Assembly (NCBI RefSeq): GCF_009708035.1 | Contig: NZ_WMBQ01000001.1 | Location: 1,858,501-1,922,500, forward strand | Direction: 5' to 3' | Length of the DNA stretch: 64,000 nucleotides | Origin: Hyphomicrobium album | Lineage (GTDB): Bacteria; Pseudomonadota; Alphaproteobacteria; Rhizobiales; Hyphomicrobiaceae | Shown here: positions 46,556-54,690 of the stretch, in pieces | How positions within the stretch are numbered: the first letter of the stretch is position 1 | How the letters are laid out: each line of letters starts with the position of its first letter | The notes under the pieces: generated by a model | What the model was told of the DNA's origin: nothing | Seen by the model: only the letters and a program-made list of their open reading frames with translations | Databases searched by the model: none | Translations under genes and position numbers: made by a program

Positions 46556-46775
46556 GCCTGCACGGGAATGACAATAGGAGACGCGCTCGCTTTCTCAACC
46601 GTCCGTCATCCCCGCGGAGGCGGGGACCCAGGGCACTCGTCAGCTTGGGAAGCCGCCCAAGATCAAGCGTCTCGCGTGACACTGCACAATCGTGGTCGCG
46701 GAAGCATGACTAGGTTCCCGCCGTCCATGCGGAGCATGGCTTCGCCATGACGCGGGAATGACGTTGAGCGAGGCG
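46556..46775. repeat. Intergenic inverted-repeat elements (locus 2)
   Basis: The 315-bp gap between convergent LAB_N and mgtC-like genes holds no gene. It has the same unit as locus 1: CCGTCATCCCCGC..GGCGGGGACCCAG (46603-46633) facing GGTTCCCGCC plus CGCGGGAATGACG (46711-46765). The latter pair is separated by the palindromic insert with CCATGCGGAGCATGG and CTTCGCCATG. A partial copy, GCACGGGAATGAC, lies at 46559-46572. Confidence 0.8.
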
Positions 46776-46823
46776 CGGGAAAACCATCAAGCAGCGGGCC
46801 GCGATTGTCAGGTCCATCATCCC

Positions 46824-47312
46824 TCAGGTTGCGTCGCGCGAGTGCTCGTCGTTCTTGCCCTTGAAGTGGACTTCGAGCCAGCGCACGGCGACGAGGATGA
46901 TCGCCGCCAGCACCGTCGCCATGATCGCCAGGATGCCATAGCCGGCGCCGCAAGCGACGCCGATCGCACCCGCGAGCCACATGCCGGCGCCCGTCGTCAA
47001 ACCCTTCACGTCACCCTGCGAGCGGAAGATCGCGCCCGCCGCCAAGAAGGCAACGCCAGCCGTGACGGCCTCGATCACGCGGATCGGGTCGGTGCTCTGG
47101 CCGCTCGCTTCGCGCAGCACACCGGCATGGATCTCCATGGTGATGATCGTGAACAGCGCGGCGGCGAGCGCCGTCAGCATGTGCGTGCGCAGACCGGCGG
47201 GCCGGTCGAGCTGCTCGCGCTCGAAGCCGATCACGCCCCCCAAACCCACGGCGAGCAGCAGGCGCAGGGCGATGACTCCCTCGGACAGGGTCGTGTTGTC
47301 GGGATCGAACAT
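46824..47312 (-). CDS. MgtC/SapB family membrane protein
   Basis: A 162-residue protein with the MgtC N-terminal domain of four to five helices: RLLLAVGLGGVIGFEREQLDRPAGLRTHML near the start, then TAGVAFLAAGAIFRSQGDVKGLTTGAGMWLAGAIGVACG (read here over residues about 85-123). The conserved FEREQ/RPAGLRTH loop is intact. MgtC proteins are tied to magnesium limitation and control of membrane ATP synthase in pathogens; members such as this one lack the C-terminal ACT-like domain. GAGGA lies 7 nt before the ATG. Confidence 0.92.
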   Translation of the reverse strand: MFDPDNTTLSEGVIALRLLLAVGLGGVIGFEREQLDRPAGLRTHMLTALAAALFTIITMEIHAGVLREASGQSTDPIRVIEAVTAGVAFLAAGAIFRSQGDVKGLTTGAGMWLAGAIGVACGAGYGILAIMATVLAAIILVAVRWLEVHFKGKNDEHSRDAT

Positions 47313-47553
47313 CTCGCGTGTCCTCGTTGAAATTGGCCGTGCCAGCGCCCATGTTTCTGGCCGTGGGGCAGTCGCTCACGCGGCAAAACGTCAATCCGAG
47401 ACAAAGGTTGCGGACGGCGCGGGCGGCGGGCTTCACAGGCGGTCGATTTGTGCTATAAGCCGCGCCTCGCCGCCGGATTGACGGGCGGCGCTACCCTCGA
47501 CCGACCGGAACGGCGACGGGTGTCCCGCTAAGACGCGGGGCAGCGTTAGGTAA

Positions 47554-47630
<77 letters not shown>

Positions 47631-47662
47631 ACGCCTCGATCAAACAGCTTTGAAAAGCGCAT

Positions 47663-47690
47663 ACGGCCCCTCGCGGGGCCGTTGTGCTTT
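47663..47690 (+). terminator. Terminator after the initiator tRNA
   Basis: ACGGCCCC (47663-47670) pairs with GGGGCCGT (47675-47682) over TCGC, followed by TGTGCTTT. The T-rich tail is interrupted, so strength is moderate. Confidence 0.7.
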
Positions 47691-47725
47691 GTGCGGCAGA
47701 GAGCGGCAAACCTTGGCACTGCATC

Positions 47726-47760
47726 GTAAGCCACTTGCTTACAGTAAGCAGATAGCTTAC
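47726..47760. promoter_or_regulatory. Two tandem palindromic operators upstream of higBA
   Basis: GTAAGC-N5-GCTTAC occurs twice, at 47726-47742 and 47744-47760, 18 bp apart centre to centre. A possible promoter overlaps them: TTGCTT (47735-47740), a 17-bp spacer, TACACT (47758-47763). Binding of the HigA antitoxin would block it. The first base of higB lies only 8 bp beyond the -10 element. Confidence 0.72.
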
Positions 47761-47771
47761 ACTTGCTCTCC

Positions 47772-48044
47772 GTGATCAAGACTTTCCGCAATAGGCAACT
47801 CGAAGCGCTCTACGTCGGCGGGCGGACAAAGATCGACGCCCGCCTGCATCAGCGTATCATGCTCCGCCTCGGCGCGCTCAACGTCGCGATGCGTCCCGAG
47901 GATATGAACCTGCTGGGCTTCAACTATCACGGCCTGCAAGGCTCGCCGAAGCGCTACACGGTGCACGTCTACGCACCCTGGTGCATCACGTTCGGCTTCG
48001 AGGGTGGCGATGCGATCGACGTAGATTTTGAACGGTACCACTAG
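47772..48044 (+). CDS. higB: HigB toxin, RelE-superfamily mRNA interferase
   Basis: A 90-residue toxin from GTG 47772 (an in-frame TTG lies at 47763). It begins (M)IKTFRNRQLEALYVGG and carries the HigB features GLQGSPKRYTVHVYAPWCITFGFEGGDAIDVDFERYH (read here over residues about 56-90). Family members cleave mRNA at the ribosome, and the toxin gene precedes the antitoxin gene, as here. higA begins 25 bp downstream. No Shine-Dalgarno is visible before the start, and the predicted transcript would be almost leaderless. Confidence 0.93.
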   Translation: MIKTFRNRQLEALYVGGRTKIDARLHQRIMLRLGALNVAMRPEDMNLLGFNYHGLQGSPKRYTVHVYAPWCITFGFEGGDAIDVDFERYH

Positions 48045-48069
48045 CGTTACACCGCAAGGAGCGACCGCA

Positions 48070-48378
48070 ATGTCTTACCCCGTCCGCAATCCCAAGAGCC
48101 CGCCGCCGCACCCGGGCGAGCTATTGCGCGAGACGGTGCTGCCGGCCGCTGGACGCACGAAGGTCGGGATCGCCGCGCTGCTCGGCATTTCGCGCCAACA
48201 CCTCAACGACATCTTGAGCGAGAAGAAGCCGGTAACGCCGGCGACGGCCGTGCGCCTTGGCAAGCTGTTCGGCAACGGACCCGATTTGTGGGTGCGCATG
48301 CAGGCGGCCTACGACACGTGGCATGCCGCGCGCGAGATCGATGTCAGCAAGATCCCGACGCTCAAGCCGGCCGCCTAG
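48070..48378 (+). CDS. higA: HigA antitoxin, XRE-type DNA-binding protein
   Basis: A 102-residue antitoxin from ATG 48070, with AAGGAG about 8 nt upstream. It starts with the family segment SPPPHPGELLRETVL and continues with a helix-turn-helix: TKVGIAALLGISRQHLNDILSEKKPVTPATAVRLGKLFG. The C-terminal part (DLWVRMQAAYDTWHA) is the usual dimer and toxin-binding helix. It neutralises HigB and probably represses the operon through the twin GTAAGC palindromes. Confidence 0.95.
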   Translation: MSYPVRNPKSPPPHPGELLRETVLPAAGRTKVGIAALLGISRQHLNDILSEKKPVTPATAVRLGKLFGNGPDLWVRMQAAYDTWHAAREIDVSKIPTLKPAA

Positions 48379-48562
48379 CGATGACCCAACATGCGGCGCG
48401 TGGAGGGTTGCCGCGCGTAACACCTCTGTAAAGGACAGCAATCTTCGTGGGGCAGCGCACGCCGAACTGTGGCGAGAAGCGGTGTAAGGCACGGCACTTT
48501 CCGGCCACGCACAAAGCGAATTCGTGATGCCACGCGACGTTTGAAGTGTGTGTCAGACCCAC

Positions 48563-48586
48563 GGGCAAAGTTGAATTCGTTTGCCC
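48563..48586. repeat. Short inverted repeat upstream of a small gene
   Basis: GGGCAAA (48563-48569) and TTTGCCC (48580-48586) flank a 10-bp centre containing GAATTC. It lies 57 bp before the ATG at 48643 in the 264-bp gap after higA. It may be an operator; the gap shows nothing else. Confidence 0.35.
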
Positions 48587-48642
48587 ACTGCGCGCCGCAT
48601 CCGTGCCGTTGCCTGCCACTCCCGACAGAGCGGGAGGGACAG

Positions 48643-48804
48643 ATGCAGAATCACAAGCAAGACAACTACGACGGCGGCCGTGCCGCCAGCCTGATGGAAG
48701 ATCCGGCGACCGATCAGAAGCGGCCGGAGAAGAAGCGCCAGGACCCCGACGAGCTAGCGCTGGCGCTCGCCCTATTGGCGCTGACCGAGGGTGGCGACCT
48801 GTAG
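48643..48804 (+). CDS. Small charged protein, 53 residues, unknown function
   Basis: From ATG 48643 with a strong GGGAGGGA ribosome site. The sequence is polar and charged (QNHKQDNYDGGRAAS, DQKRPEKKRQDPDE) then a short hydrophobic helix (LALALALLALTEGGDL). No family recognised. The good ribosome site and clean length support it. It converges with the MFS transporter gene, 44 bp away. Confidence 0.55.
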   Translation: MQNHKQDNYDGGRAASLMEDPATDQKRPEKKRQDPDELALALALLALTEGGDL

Positions 48805-48848
48805 GAATGAGCAATACCCGCGCGGTGGACTGGTGCGCTGACGCCTCC

Positions 48849-50090
48849 TCAGCGCCCGGGATGGAAGACGCCGCGCGGGCCTTCGATCCACACGACCACG
48901 GCGAAGGCGAGCAGGCTCAAGGCCAGAAAGCCCAAGGCCAGCGGCAGCACCGTGCCGTTGAATAGGTGGCCGATGATACCGCCGGCAAGCGCGCCGGCAG
49001 CCGTCGACACGAACCCGACGACGGACGAGGCCATGCCGGCGTTGTCGCCCTGCGGCTCCATCGCGAGCGCGTTGAAGTTGGGCGCCACCAGGCCGAAGAG
49101 GAAGAACAGCGCCATCATCATTCCGATGAACACGACGACGTCGGCTAAGCCGGCGTAGGCTACGACGGCGAGTATAGCCGACAGGATGATGAAGCCGACG
49201 AGCGCGGTATGCGACACGCGGCGCATGCCGAGGCGCTCCACGAGGCGCGCGTTGGTGAGCGACGCGGTGCCAATGGTAAGCGCGATGGCGCCGAAGGCGA
49301 TGGGAAAGCCGGCGCCCAGATCGTAGACGTCGACGAACACCTGCTGCGCGCTCGCGACGTAGGCGAGCACGCTGCCGAACACGAGACCGCCGCCGAAGCC
49401 GTAGCCGATGGTCTGCGGCGTGCCGATCGCCAGGCGGATCGATTGGCCCAACGGCAGTGGTCCAGAGCGTTCCGTGTGCGATGTCTCGGGCAGGCGCAGC
49501 GCCGCCCACAGCGCCACGATGACGCCGGCGACGAGCAACAGGTCGAACACGTGCCGCCAGGTGCCGAAGGCCAGCACGCCCTGGCCCATGGCCGGCGCCA
49601 GCACGGGAATGATAATGAACACGGCCATGGCGAACGACATGACGCGCGCCATCTGCCGTCCGGAGAAGCGGTCGCGGACGATGGCGATGGCCAGCACGCG
49701 CGGCGCGGCCGCGCCGAGGCCCTGTACGGCGCGGGCGGCCAGGAGGGCGCCGAAGCCGGTGGCCAGCGATGCCAGCAGCGAGCCGACGATGAAAATCGCC
49801 ATGCCGGCCATCAGCACCGGCCGGCGCCCGTAGCGGTCGGAGAGGCGGCCATAGGCGAGCTGCCCGACCGAGAAGCCGAGCATGTAGATGATGACGACGC
49901 TCTGCCGGTCGTTGGGATCGGCAACGTGCAGCGCCTCGCCGATCTGCGGCAGCGCCGGGAGCATGACGTCGACGGCCATGGCGGTGAGCGACATCATCAT
50001 GGCGACGAGGCCGATGAACTCGCCCCTGGACATGCTGTTGGCGCCAGCGGCAGCGGGGACGGCGTAGCGCCGGGCATCGGGTGTGCTCAT
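48849..50090 (-). CDS. MFS drug-resistance-type transporter (Bcr/CflA family)
   Basis: From ATG 50090 a 413-residue permease with twelve helices. Family marks are LTAMAVDVMLPALPQIGE in helix 1, the loop GRLSDRYGRRPVLM between helices 2 and 3, and ARAVQGLGAAAPRVLAIAIVRDRFSG in helices 4 and 5, close to Bcr/CflA bicyclomycin-type exporters (DHA1). It probably exports small hydrophobic compounds by proton antiport. The frame runs on to 50408, but the extension is not membrane-like or family-like. Confidence 0.92.
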   Translation of the reverse strand: MSTPDARRYAVPAAAGANSMSRGEFIGLVAMMMSLTAMAVDVMLPALPQIGEALHVADPNDRQSVVIIYMLGFSVGQLAYGRLSDRYGRRPVLMAGMAIFIVGSLLASLATGFGALLAARAVQGLGAAAPRVLAIAIVRDRFSGRQMARVMSFAMAVFIIIPVLAPAMGQGVLAFGTWRHVFDLLLVAGVIVALWAALRLPETSHTERSGPLPLGQSIRLAIGTPQTIGYGFGGGLVFGSVLAYVASAQQVFVDVYDLGAGFPIAFGAIALTIGTASLTNARLVERLGMRRVSHTALVGFIILSAILAVVAYAGLADVVVFIGMMMALFFLFGLVAPNFNALAMEPQGDNAGMASSVVGFVSTAAGALAGGIIGHLFNGTVLPLALGFLALSLLAFAVVVWIEGPRGVFHPGR

Positions 50091-50436
50091 GCTCACACTC
50101 TTCTGGTTCGATCGGAGGCCGGGCGATGGGGTCGCTGGCGGGGAGGCGCGGGTTAGGCGCTTATAGGCCAAACGGTGGCTCGGGCGCTTTCCGTTCCGCG
50201 CCGTTCCGCGGCAAATGGGGGCCGCCGCCTCGAAGCAGCCGGTTTTCTGAGCGTTTCTTATGGCGCCCGGGTCGTTAACGGCATCCATTGCGGGATGCAC
50301 GGCCAAGACGAGGCGACTCGGAAGCAACACGTGTTTGGATATGCTGCGCCGGGGGCAAAACGTCCGCGCACGCAATAAAGCGCTGCGGTATAGCAGACGC
50401 ATTGCCAATCAATGAAGATTCGGGAGCCCAGCCGCC
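50091..50436. other. Divergent intergenic region between the MFS transporter and L,D-transpeptidase genes
   Basis: About 345 bp with promoters expected in both directions. A direct repeat CGTTCCGCG occurs at 50191-50199 and 50202-50210. No gene, tRNA or strong hairpin was recognised. Confidence 0.35.
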
Positions 50437-52110
50437 GTGCCAGCCAGCCTTTCTCACCCAACCGGCGCCCCTCGCACGACGAGCGGCATGATCGCGGCGC
50501 TGAGCCTCGCGCTCGGCTTCGCCGCGCTGACGGTGATCGGCCTCGCGGCCTCGAGCCAGCCGGCTTCGGCCCAGCAGAGCTTCGGCAACTTCTTCACCTA
50601 CCAGCCCAAGCAGCGCAAACGCGTGGTGCGCAAGAAGCGCGCCCCGGACGCTGAGACCGCCGCCGCCCCCGATGCTGCCGCCGCGCAGAAGCCCGCCGCC
50701 AAGAAGGCAGAGGAGAAATCCGGCACGCAGGGTTTCGTCTACGCGATCGTGTCGCTGCCCGACCAGCACATCAATGTCTATGACGCGTCGGGGCGTATCA
50801 CCACCTCGCGCGTCTCGACCGGCCAAGCCGGCTTCCGCACGCCGTCGGGCATCTACAGCGTGATCGGCAAGAGCCGCTATCACCGCTCCAACATCTACAG
50901 CGGCGCACCCATGCCGTGGATGCAGCGCATCACCTGGTCGGGCATCGCGATGCACGCCGGCGTCGTGCCGGGCTATCCGGCGTCGCATGGTTGCATCCGC
51001 CTGCCGTACTCGTTCGCGCCGGTGATGTTCAACCTGACGAAGCAAGGCGCGCGCGTCGTCGTCGCCTCGCGCGACACGGTGCCGGTCGACTTTTCGCACG
51101 CGTTCCTGCCGCTACCGAAAATGCAGTCGGCGCCGGCCGGCGCCCAGCAGGCGGCGCGCGACACCTCCGTCGAGCTCGCCAGCATGGGCACCTCCGACGC
51201 CGGCATGACCACGGCGGCGGTCCCGGGCTCGAGCGATGCGCCCGCGTTGCTCAACCCGATCGCCTACGCAGGCGCTCTCAAGGACAAGGCGATGGCCGAC
51301 AAGACGGCTGCCGACCTCGCCGCCAAGGATGCGCTGGCCGCGGCCCAGGCTGCCGGTGCCGAGGCGCGGCAGGCCATCGACGATATCCGCAAGGCCGAAG
51401 CCGATGTCGCCGCGGCGGAGGCAAAGGTCGCCGACATCGACAAGCGCGCCGCAGCTCCGGCTCCCGCCGCCGCGGCGCCGACCGATCCAGCGCAATCCAT
51501 CGAGGCGCAGAAGTCGGCCGCGCAAGCCGAGCTCGCCGCCGCCCGCACGGCCCTGGACGAGGCCCGCACGCGCGAGGCCGCCAAGACACCCGCCGCCTTC
51601 GCTGCCGTCGAGACGTGGAAGCGCGCCGCTGCTGCTGCTTCCAACGCCTCCGACCTGGTCGACCAGGCGGAGCGCCGTCGGGCGCAGGTGTCGGTGTTCA
51701 TTTCCAGGAAGGAAGGGCGGATCTTCATTCGCCAGGATTGGAAAGAAGTCTGGGAAGCCCCGGTGACCTTCCGCGATCCCGATCGCCCGCTCGGCACCCA
51801 CATCTATACGGCCGTCGACGCCGTGGCCGACGGCTCGGCGGTGAAGTGGACCGCCATCACCCTCCCGGCCGAAAGCCAGCCTCCCAAGGAGGCTGCCGCG
51901 CGCGGCAAAGACAAGCAACCTGTGCCGGCACAGCCGGACGGGCCGGCGCCAGAGACGGCGGCCGGGGCGCTGGACCGCATCGAGCTGCCCGAGGGAGCGC
52001 GCGAGCGCATCGCCGAGTTGCTGTGGACCGGCGGCTCGCTGATCGTCTCCGACCAGCCCCGCAGTTACGAAATGGGCGAATACACGGACTTCATCGTCCT
52101 GACCCGCTAA
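50437..52110 (+). CDS. L,D-transpeptidase (YkuD) with coiled-coil region and second C-terminal domain
   Basis: A 557-residue exported protein from GTG 50437. It has a signal region (MIAALSLALGFAALTVIGLAASS, cleaved near SAQQ), a basic/Ala-Pro linker, and a YkuD domain at about 98-215 with the catalytic HAGVVPGYPASHGCIRLP, His173 and Cys186. An Ala/Glu/Asp/Lys-rich coiled coil (about 285-430) follows. The C-terminal segment (about 440-557) begins VSVFISRKEGRIFIRQ and contains RDPDRPLGTHIYTAV, which resembles the entry strands of a second YkuD fold but has no cysteine. Such enzymes make 3-3 peptidoglycan crosslinks or attach proteins to the wall. Confidence 0.9.
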   Translation: MPASLSHPTGAPRTTSGMIAALSLALGFAALTVIGLAASSQPASAQQSFGNFFTYQPKQRKRVVRKKRAPDAETAAAPDAAAAQKPAAKKAEEKSGTQGFVYAIVSLPDQHINVYDASGRITTSRVSTGQAGFRTPSGIYSVIGKSRYHRSNIYSGAPMPWMQRITWSGIAMHAGVVPGYPASHGCIRLPYSFAPVMFNLTKQGARVVVASRDTVPVDFSHAFLPLPKMQSAPAGAQQAARDTSVELASMGTSDAGMTTAAVPGSSDAPALLNPIAYAGALKDKAMADKTAADLAAKDALAAAQAAGAEARQAIDDIRKAEADVAAAEAKVADIDKRAAAPAPAAAAPTDPAQSIEAQKSAAQAELAAARTALDEARTREAAKTPAAFAAVETWKRAAAAASNASDLVDQAERRRAQVSVFISRKEGRIFIRQDWKEVWEAPVTFRDPDRPLGTHIYTAVDAVADGSAVKWTAITLPAESQPPKEAAARGKDKQPVPAQPDGPAPETAAGALDRIELPEGARERIAELLWTGGSLIVSDQPRSYEMGEYTDFIVLTR

Positions 52111-52150
52111 CCGCCAACCGCAACTTCGCGTCCCGCGAATAAGCTTCTGC

Positions 52151-52415
52151 CATCCTCGCTTCATGGCAAAGCCATGGGATGCGTGACTGGGTTCCCGCCT
52201 CCGCGGGAATGACGAGGTGCATGGGCATGCCGCGAGGGTCATCGGCATTCGCGCCACAAGGCCGTGGCGATCGCCGGCGCCTCCCCTCTACGTCATCCCC
52301 ACGAAGGTGGGGACCCAGTCATGTCTCAACCAATGCGACGGTCATCGCGAGGCAGGTGGTTCCCGCCGTCCATGCGGAGCATGGCTTCGCCATGACCCGG
52401 GAATGACGTTGAGGA
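52151..52415. repeat. Intergenic inverted-repeat elements (locus 3)
   Basis: The 443-bp gap between the L,D-transpeptidase and PilZ genes holds no gene but several units. One is GGGTTCCCGCC..GCGGGAATGACG with a leading CATGGCAAAGCCATG hairpin (52160-52217). Then comes GTCATCCCC..GGGGACCCAG (52290-52323), and the inverted partner GGTTCCCGCC-GTCCATGCGGAGCATGG-CTTCGCCATG-ACCCGGGAATGACG (52357-52412). The last unit is nearly identical to that of locus 2. Confidence 0.82.
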
Positions 52416-52553
52416 GAGGCGGGGGCCCCTCGCCACCACCAAACATCATCGTTGGTTACCGGCGCGAGAGCATTTCTCGATCGCGAGGATAACTCGCCGT
52501 TATAGCTTCGCCGTCTAGTCTGACGCGTCCATTAACAGCGTCGAGAGCCGGCC

Positions 52554-53426
52554 GTGCCGCCATTTGGCAGACTCCATCGCGCGGGAACCGCTGCGGAAGG
52601 CGGAAGCCTGCGCGAACCTCAGCGCCACGAGTTTCCCGATTCCAGCATGCCCATGCTGGAGGCCTTGGTGTGCGAGGTGCACTCCGCCGCGCTGCTGACC
52701 GCCACCATCGCGAGCGCCATCAACGCCTTCAAGCGGCCCGGCTCGGTGCGCAGCGAGGCCGGCCTGAAGCCTTACGTCCCCGGTGAGCCCGCCATCGTCT
52801 CCGTCCTGCGCAACGGGATGCTCGAAACCGATTTGAACGAGGACACGGTGCGGCTCGTCATCCAGCTGTTCGACCAGCTGGCACCGGCACGCATCGCCCT
52901 CGACCGCTATTTCGCCGACGCCAACCACATCGGTGACGACCGCGCGTCGGCGCTGCATTTGCTGGCGCTGTCCACCACGTGGCGCCGCGCCTGCCAGGAC
53001 GCACTGCTCGCCGTGCGCCAATTGCACCCCGACCTTCGCCTCCTGCCGGCGCAGTACACGAGCAACTCCAACCTGCTCAACAACCTGCTGCAAGACGTGA
53101 TCATGGGCGGCACACCGTGCATCGACAAGGACGGGCAGATCGCCATCCCCGACTTGCCCCAGCGCCGTCAATCGGCCCGCCGCACGGTCTGCCAGCCGTG
53201 CACGCTGACCTACAATAACATCACCTCGCAAGCCTTCGTGCGGGACGTCTCGCCCGGCGGCTTCGGCCTGGAGCGCGTTCCGCAACTGGTGCCGAGTACC
53301 ATCGTCGAGATCGAGATGCCGAGCGGGCGGCGCTTCACCGGCAGCGTCGCCTGGTGCAGCGGCTCGTCCGCGGGCGTTCGCTTCAACCGCCCGTTGCTGC
53401 CGAACGATCCGCTCTTGTCCGGCTGA
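52554..53426 (+). CDS. PilZ-domain protein, predicted cyclic-di-GMP receptor
   Basis: A 290-residue cytoplasmic protein. Residues about 32-180 are helical and not recognised. The C-terminal domain (about 203-285) is a PilZ barrel with both cyclic-di-GMP contact motifs complete: RxxxR as Arg205-QSA-Arg209 and DxSxxG as Asp231-Val-Ser233-Pro-Gly-Gly236, followed by GSVAWCSGSSAGVRF. Start GTG 52554 has only a weak ribosome site; ATG 52647 is an alternative. A FIST sensor and a hybrid kinase follow on the same strand after 94 bp, so it may be the output or co-sensor of that system. Confidence 0.85.
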   Translation: MPPFGRLHRAGTAAEGGSLREPQRHEFPDSSMPMLEALVCEVHSAALLTATIASAINAFKRPGSVRSEAGLKPYVPGEPAIVSVLRNGMLETDLNEDTVRLVIQLFDQLAPARIALDRYFADANHIGDDRASALHLLALSTTWRRACQDALLAVRQLHPDLRLLPAQYTSNSNLLNNLLQDVIMGGTPCIDKDGQIAIPDLPQRRQSARRTVCQPCTLTYNNITSQAFVRDVSPGGFGLERVPQLVPSTIVEIEMPSGRRFTGSVAWCSGSSAGVRFNRPLLPNDPLLSG

Positions 53427-53520
53427 ACCGCCTCAAGCCAAGGATTTGCCGAGCCTTTCCGGCTGTGGCACGCTCGCGTCAGGCTGCGCCCGCTTAGAAG
53501 GCGCGGCAGAGGAAACGACA

Positions 53521-54687
53521 TTGGGCCGGGCTGACGCCGCGCAGAGCAAATGCGGAATCCGCGTTGCCGCGAGCGCGACATCGTCGACACGAGTAGCGGT
53601 GCTCGAGGCGCAAGCCGGGCTTGGCGCCGGCGACTACCAGCATGTCGTCGCGTTCTTCGGCACCGACCACGACACCGATCTGCTTGCCCAGACACTGGCG
53701 GAGGTATTCCCCGGCGTCCCGGTTTCCGGTTGCTCGACGGCCGGCGAGATCGGCCCCTTCGGCATGATGCAGGGGGGGCTCGTGCTCATCGCTTTTCCGC
53801 GCCACGGCTTCCGGGTGCACAGCGAGCTCATCACCGATATCGACCGCTTCGGCGTCGAGCACGCGACCGACGCCGCACGCCGCCTGAAGACGCACGTCTG
53901 CCCCGGCTCGGAACGTCTGCCGCGCCAGAACGTGTTCGCGCTTCTGCTGGTCGATGGCCTGTCGAACGCCGAAGAGAACATCGTCGCCGCCATCCACTGG
54001 GAGCTCGACGACGTCGAGCTCGTCGGCGGTTCCGCCGGCGACGGCATCAGCTTCCAACGCACGGCCATGATCCACAACGGCAAGGTCGCCCAGCGTGCCG
54101 CCGTGCTCATGATGATCGAGACCGAGTTTCCCTTCCGCGTCTTCAAGACGCAGAACTTCGAGCCGACCAGCATCAAGCTGGTCGTCACGGCGGCGGACAC
54201 CGAGAACCGCATTGTCCACGAGCTCAATGCCGAGCCCGCGGCGCGCGAATACGCATCCGCAATCGGGCTGAGGCCCGACGATCTCGGTCCCTTCAGCTTC
54301 GCGTCATACCCGCTCGTGGTGAAGGTTGGCGGCGACTACTACTGCCGGTCGATCCGCAACATGAACCCCGACGGCAGCCTGTCGTTTTTCTGCGCCATCG
54401 ACGAAGGTCTGGTTTTCACAGTCGCCCGGCCGCGCGACATTCTCAGCTCCACGGCGGCAACGCTGCACGAGCTCGACGAGGCGCTCGGCGGCATCGACCT
54501 CGTCGTCGGGTTCGACTGCATCCTGCGCCGTCTCGATGCCGAGACGCGCCAGATCCGGCACCAGATGGACGCCCTCTATCAGAAATACGGGGTGACCGGC
54601 TTCCATACCTACGGCGAGCAATTCAACGCCATGCACTTGAACCAGACGCTCACCGGCATCGCCTTCGGACAGCGGGCGGAGGCGTAG
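53521..54687 (+). CDS. FIST-domain sensor protein (NosP-like)
   Basis: From TTG 53521, chosen for AGAGGAA at 53508-53514, the protein has 388 residues; the frame is open to 53446. It has the FIST N domain (VVAFFGTDHDTDLLAQTLAEVFPGVPVSGCSTAGEI), the GGSAGDG turn near residue 170, and a FIST C domain ending ENFHTYGEQF-type (FHTYGEQFNAMHLNQTLTGIAFG). FIST proteins bind small ligands; NosP members bind heme and sense nitric oxide and act on a partner kinase. The kinase gene follows after 3 bp, as in NosP-NahK pairs. Heme binding is inferred, not visible. Confidence 0.88.
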   Translation: MGRADAAQSKCGIRVAASATSSTRVAVLEAQAGLGAGDYQHVVAFFGTDHDTDLLAQTLAEVFPGVPVSGCSTAGEIGPFGMMQGGLVLIAFPRHGFRVHSELITDIDRFGVEHATDAARRLKTHVCPGSERLPRQNVFALLLVDGLSNAEENIVAAIHWELDDVELVGGSAGDGISFQRTAMIHNGKVAQRAAVLMMIETEFPFRVFKTQNFEPTSIKLVVTAADTENRIVHELNAEPAAREYASAIGLRPDDLGPFSFASYPLVVKVGGDYYCRSIRNMNPDGSLSFFCAIDEGLVFTVARPRDILSSTAATLHELDEALGGIDLVVGFDCILRRLDAETRQIRHQMDALYQKYGVTGFHTYGEQFNAMHLNQTLTGIAFGQRAEA

Positions 54688-54690
54688 CGC

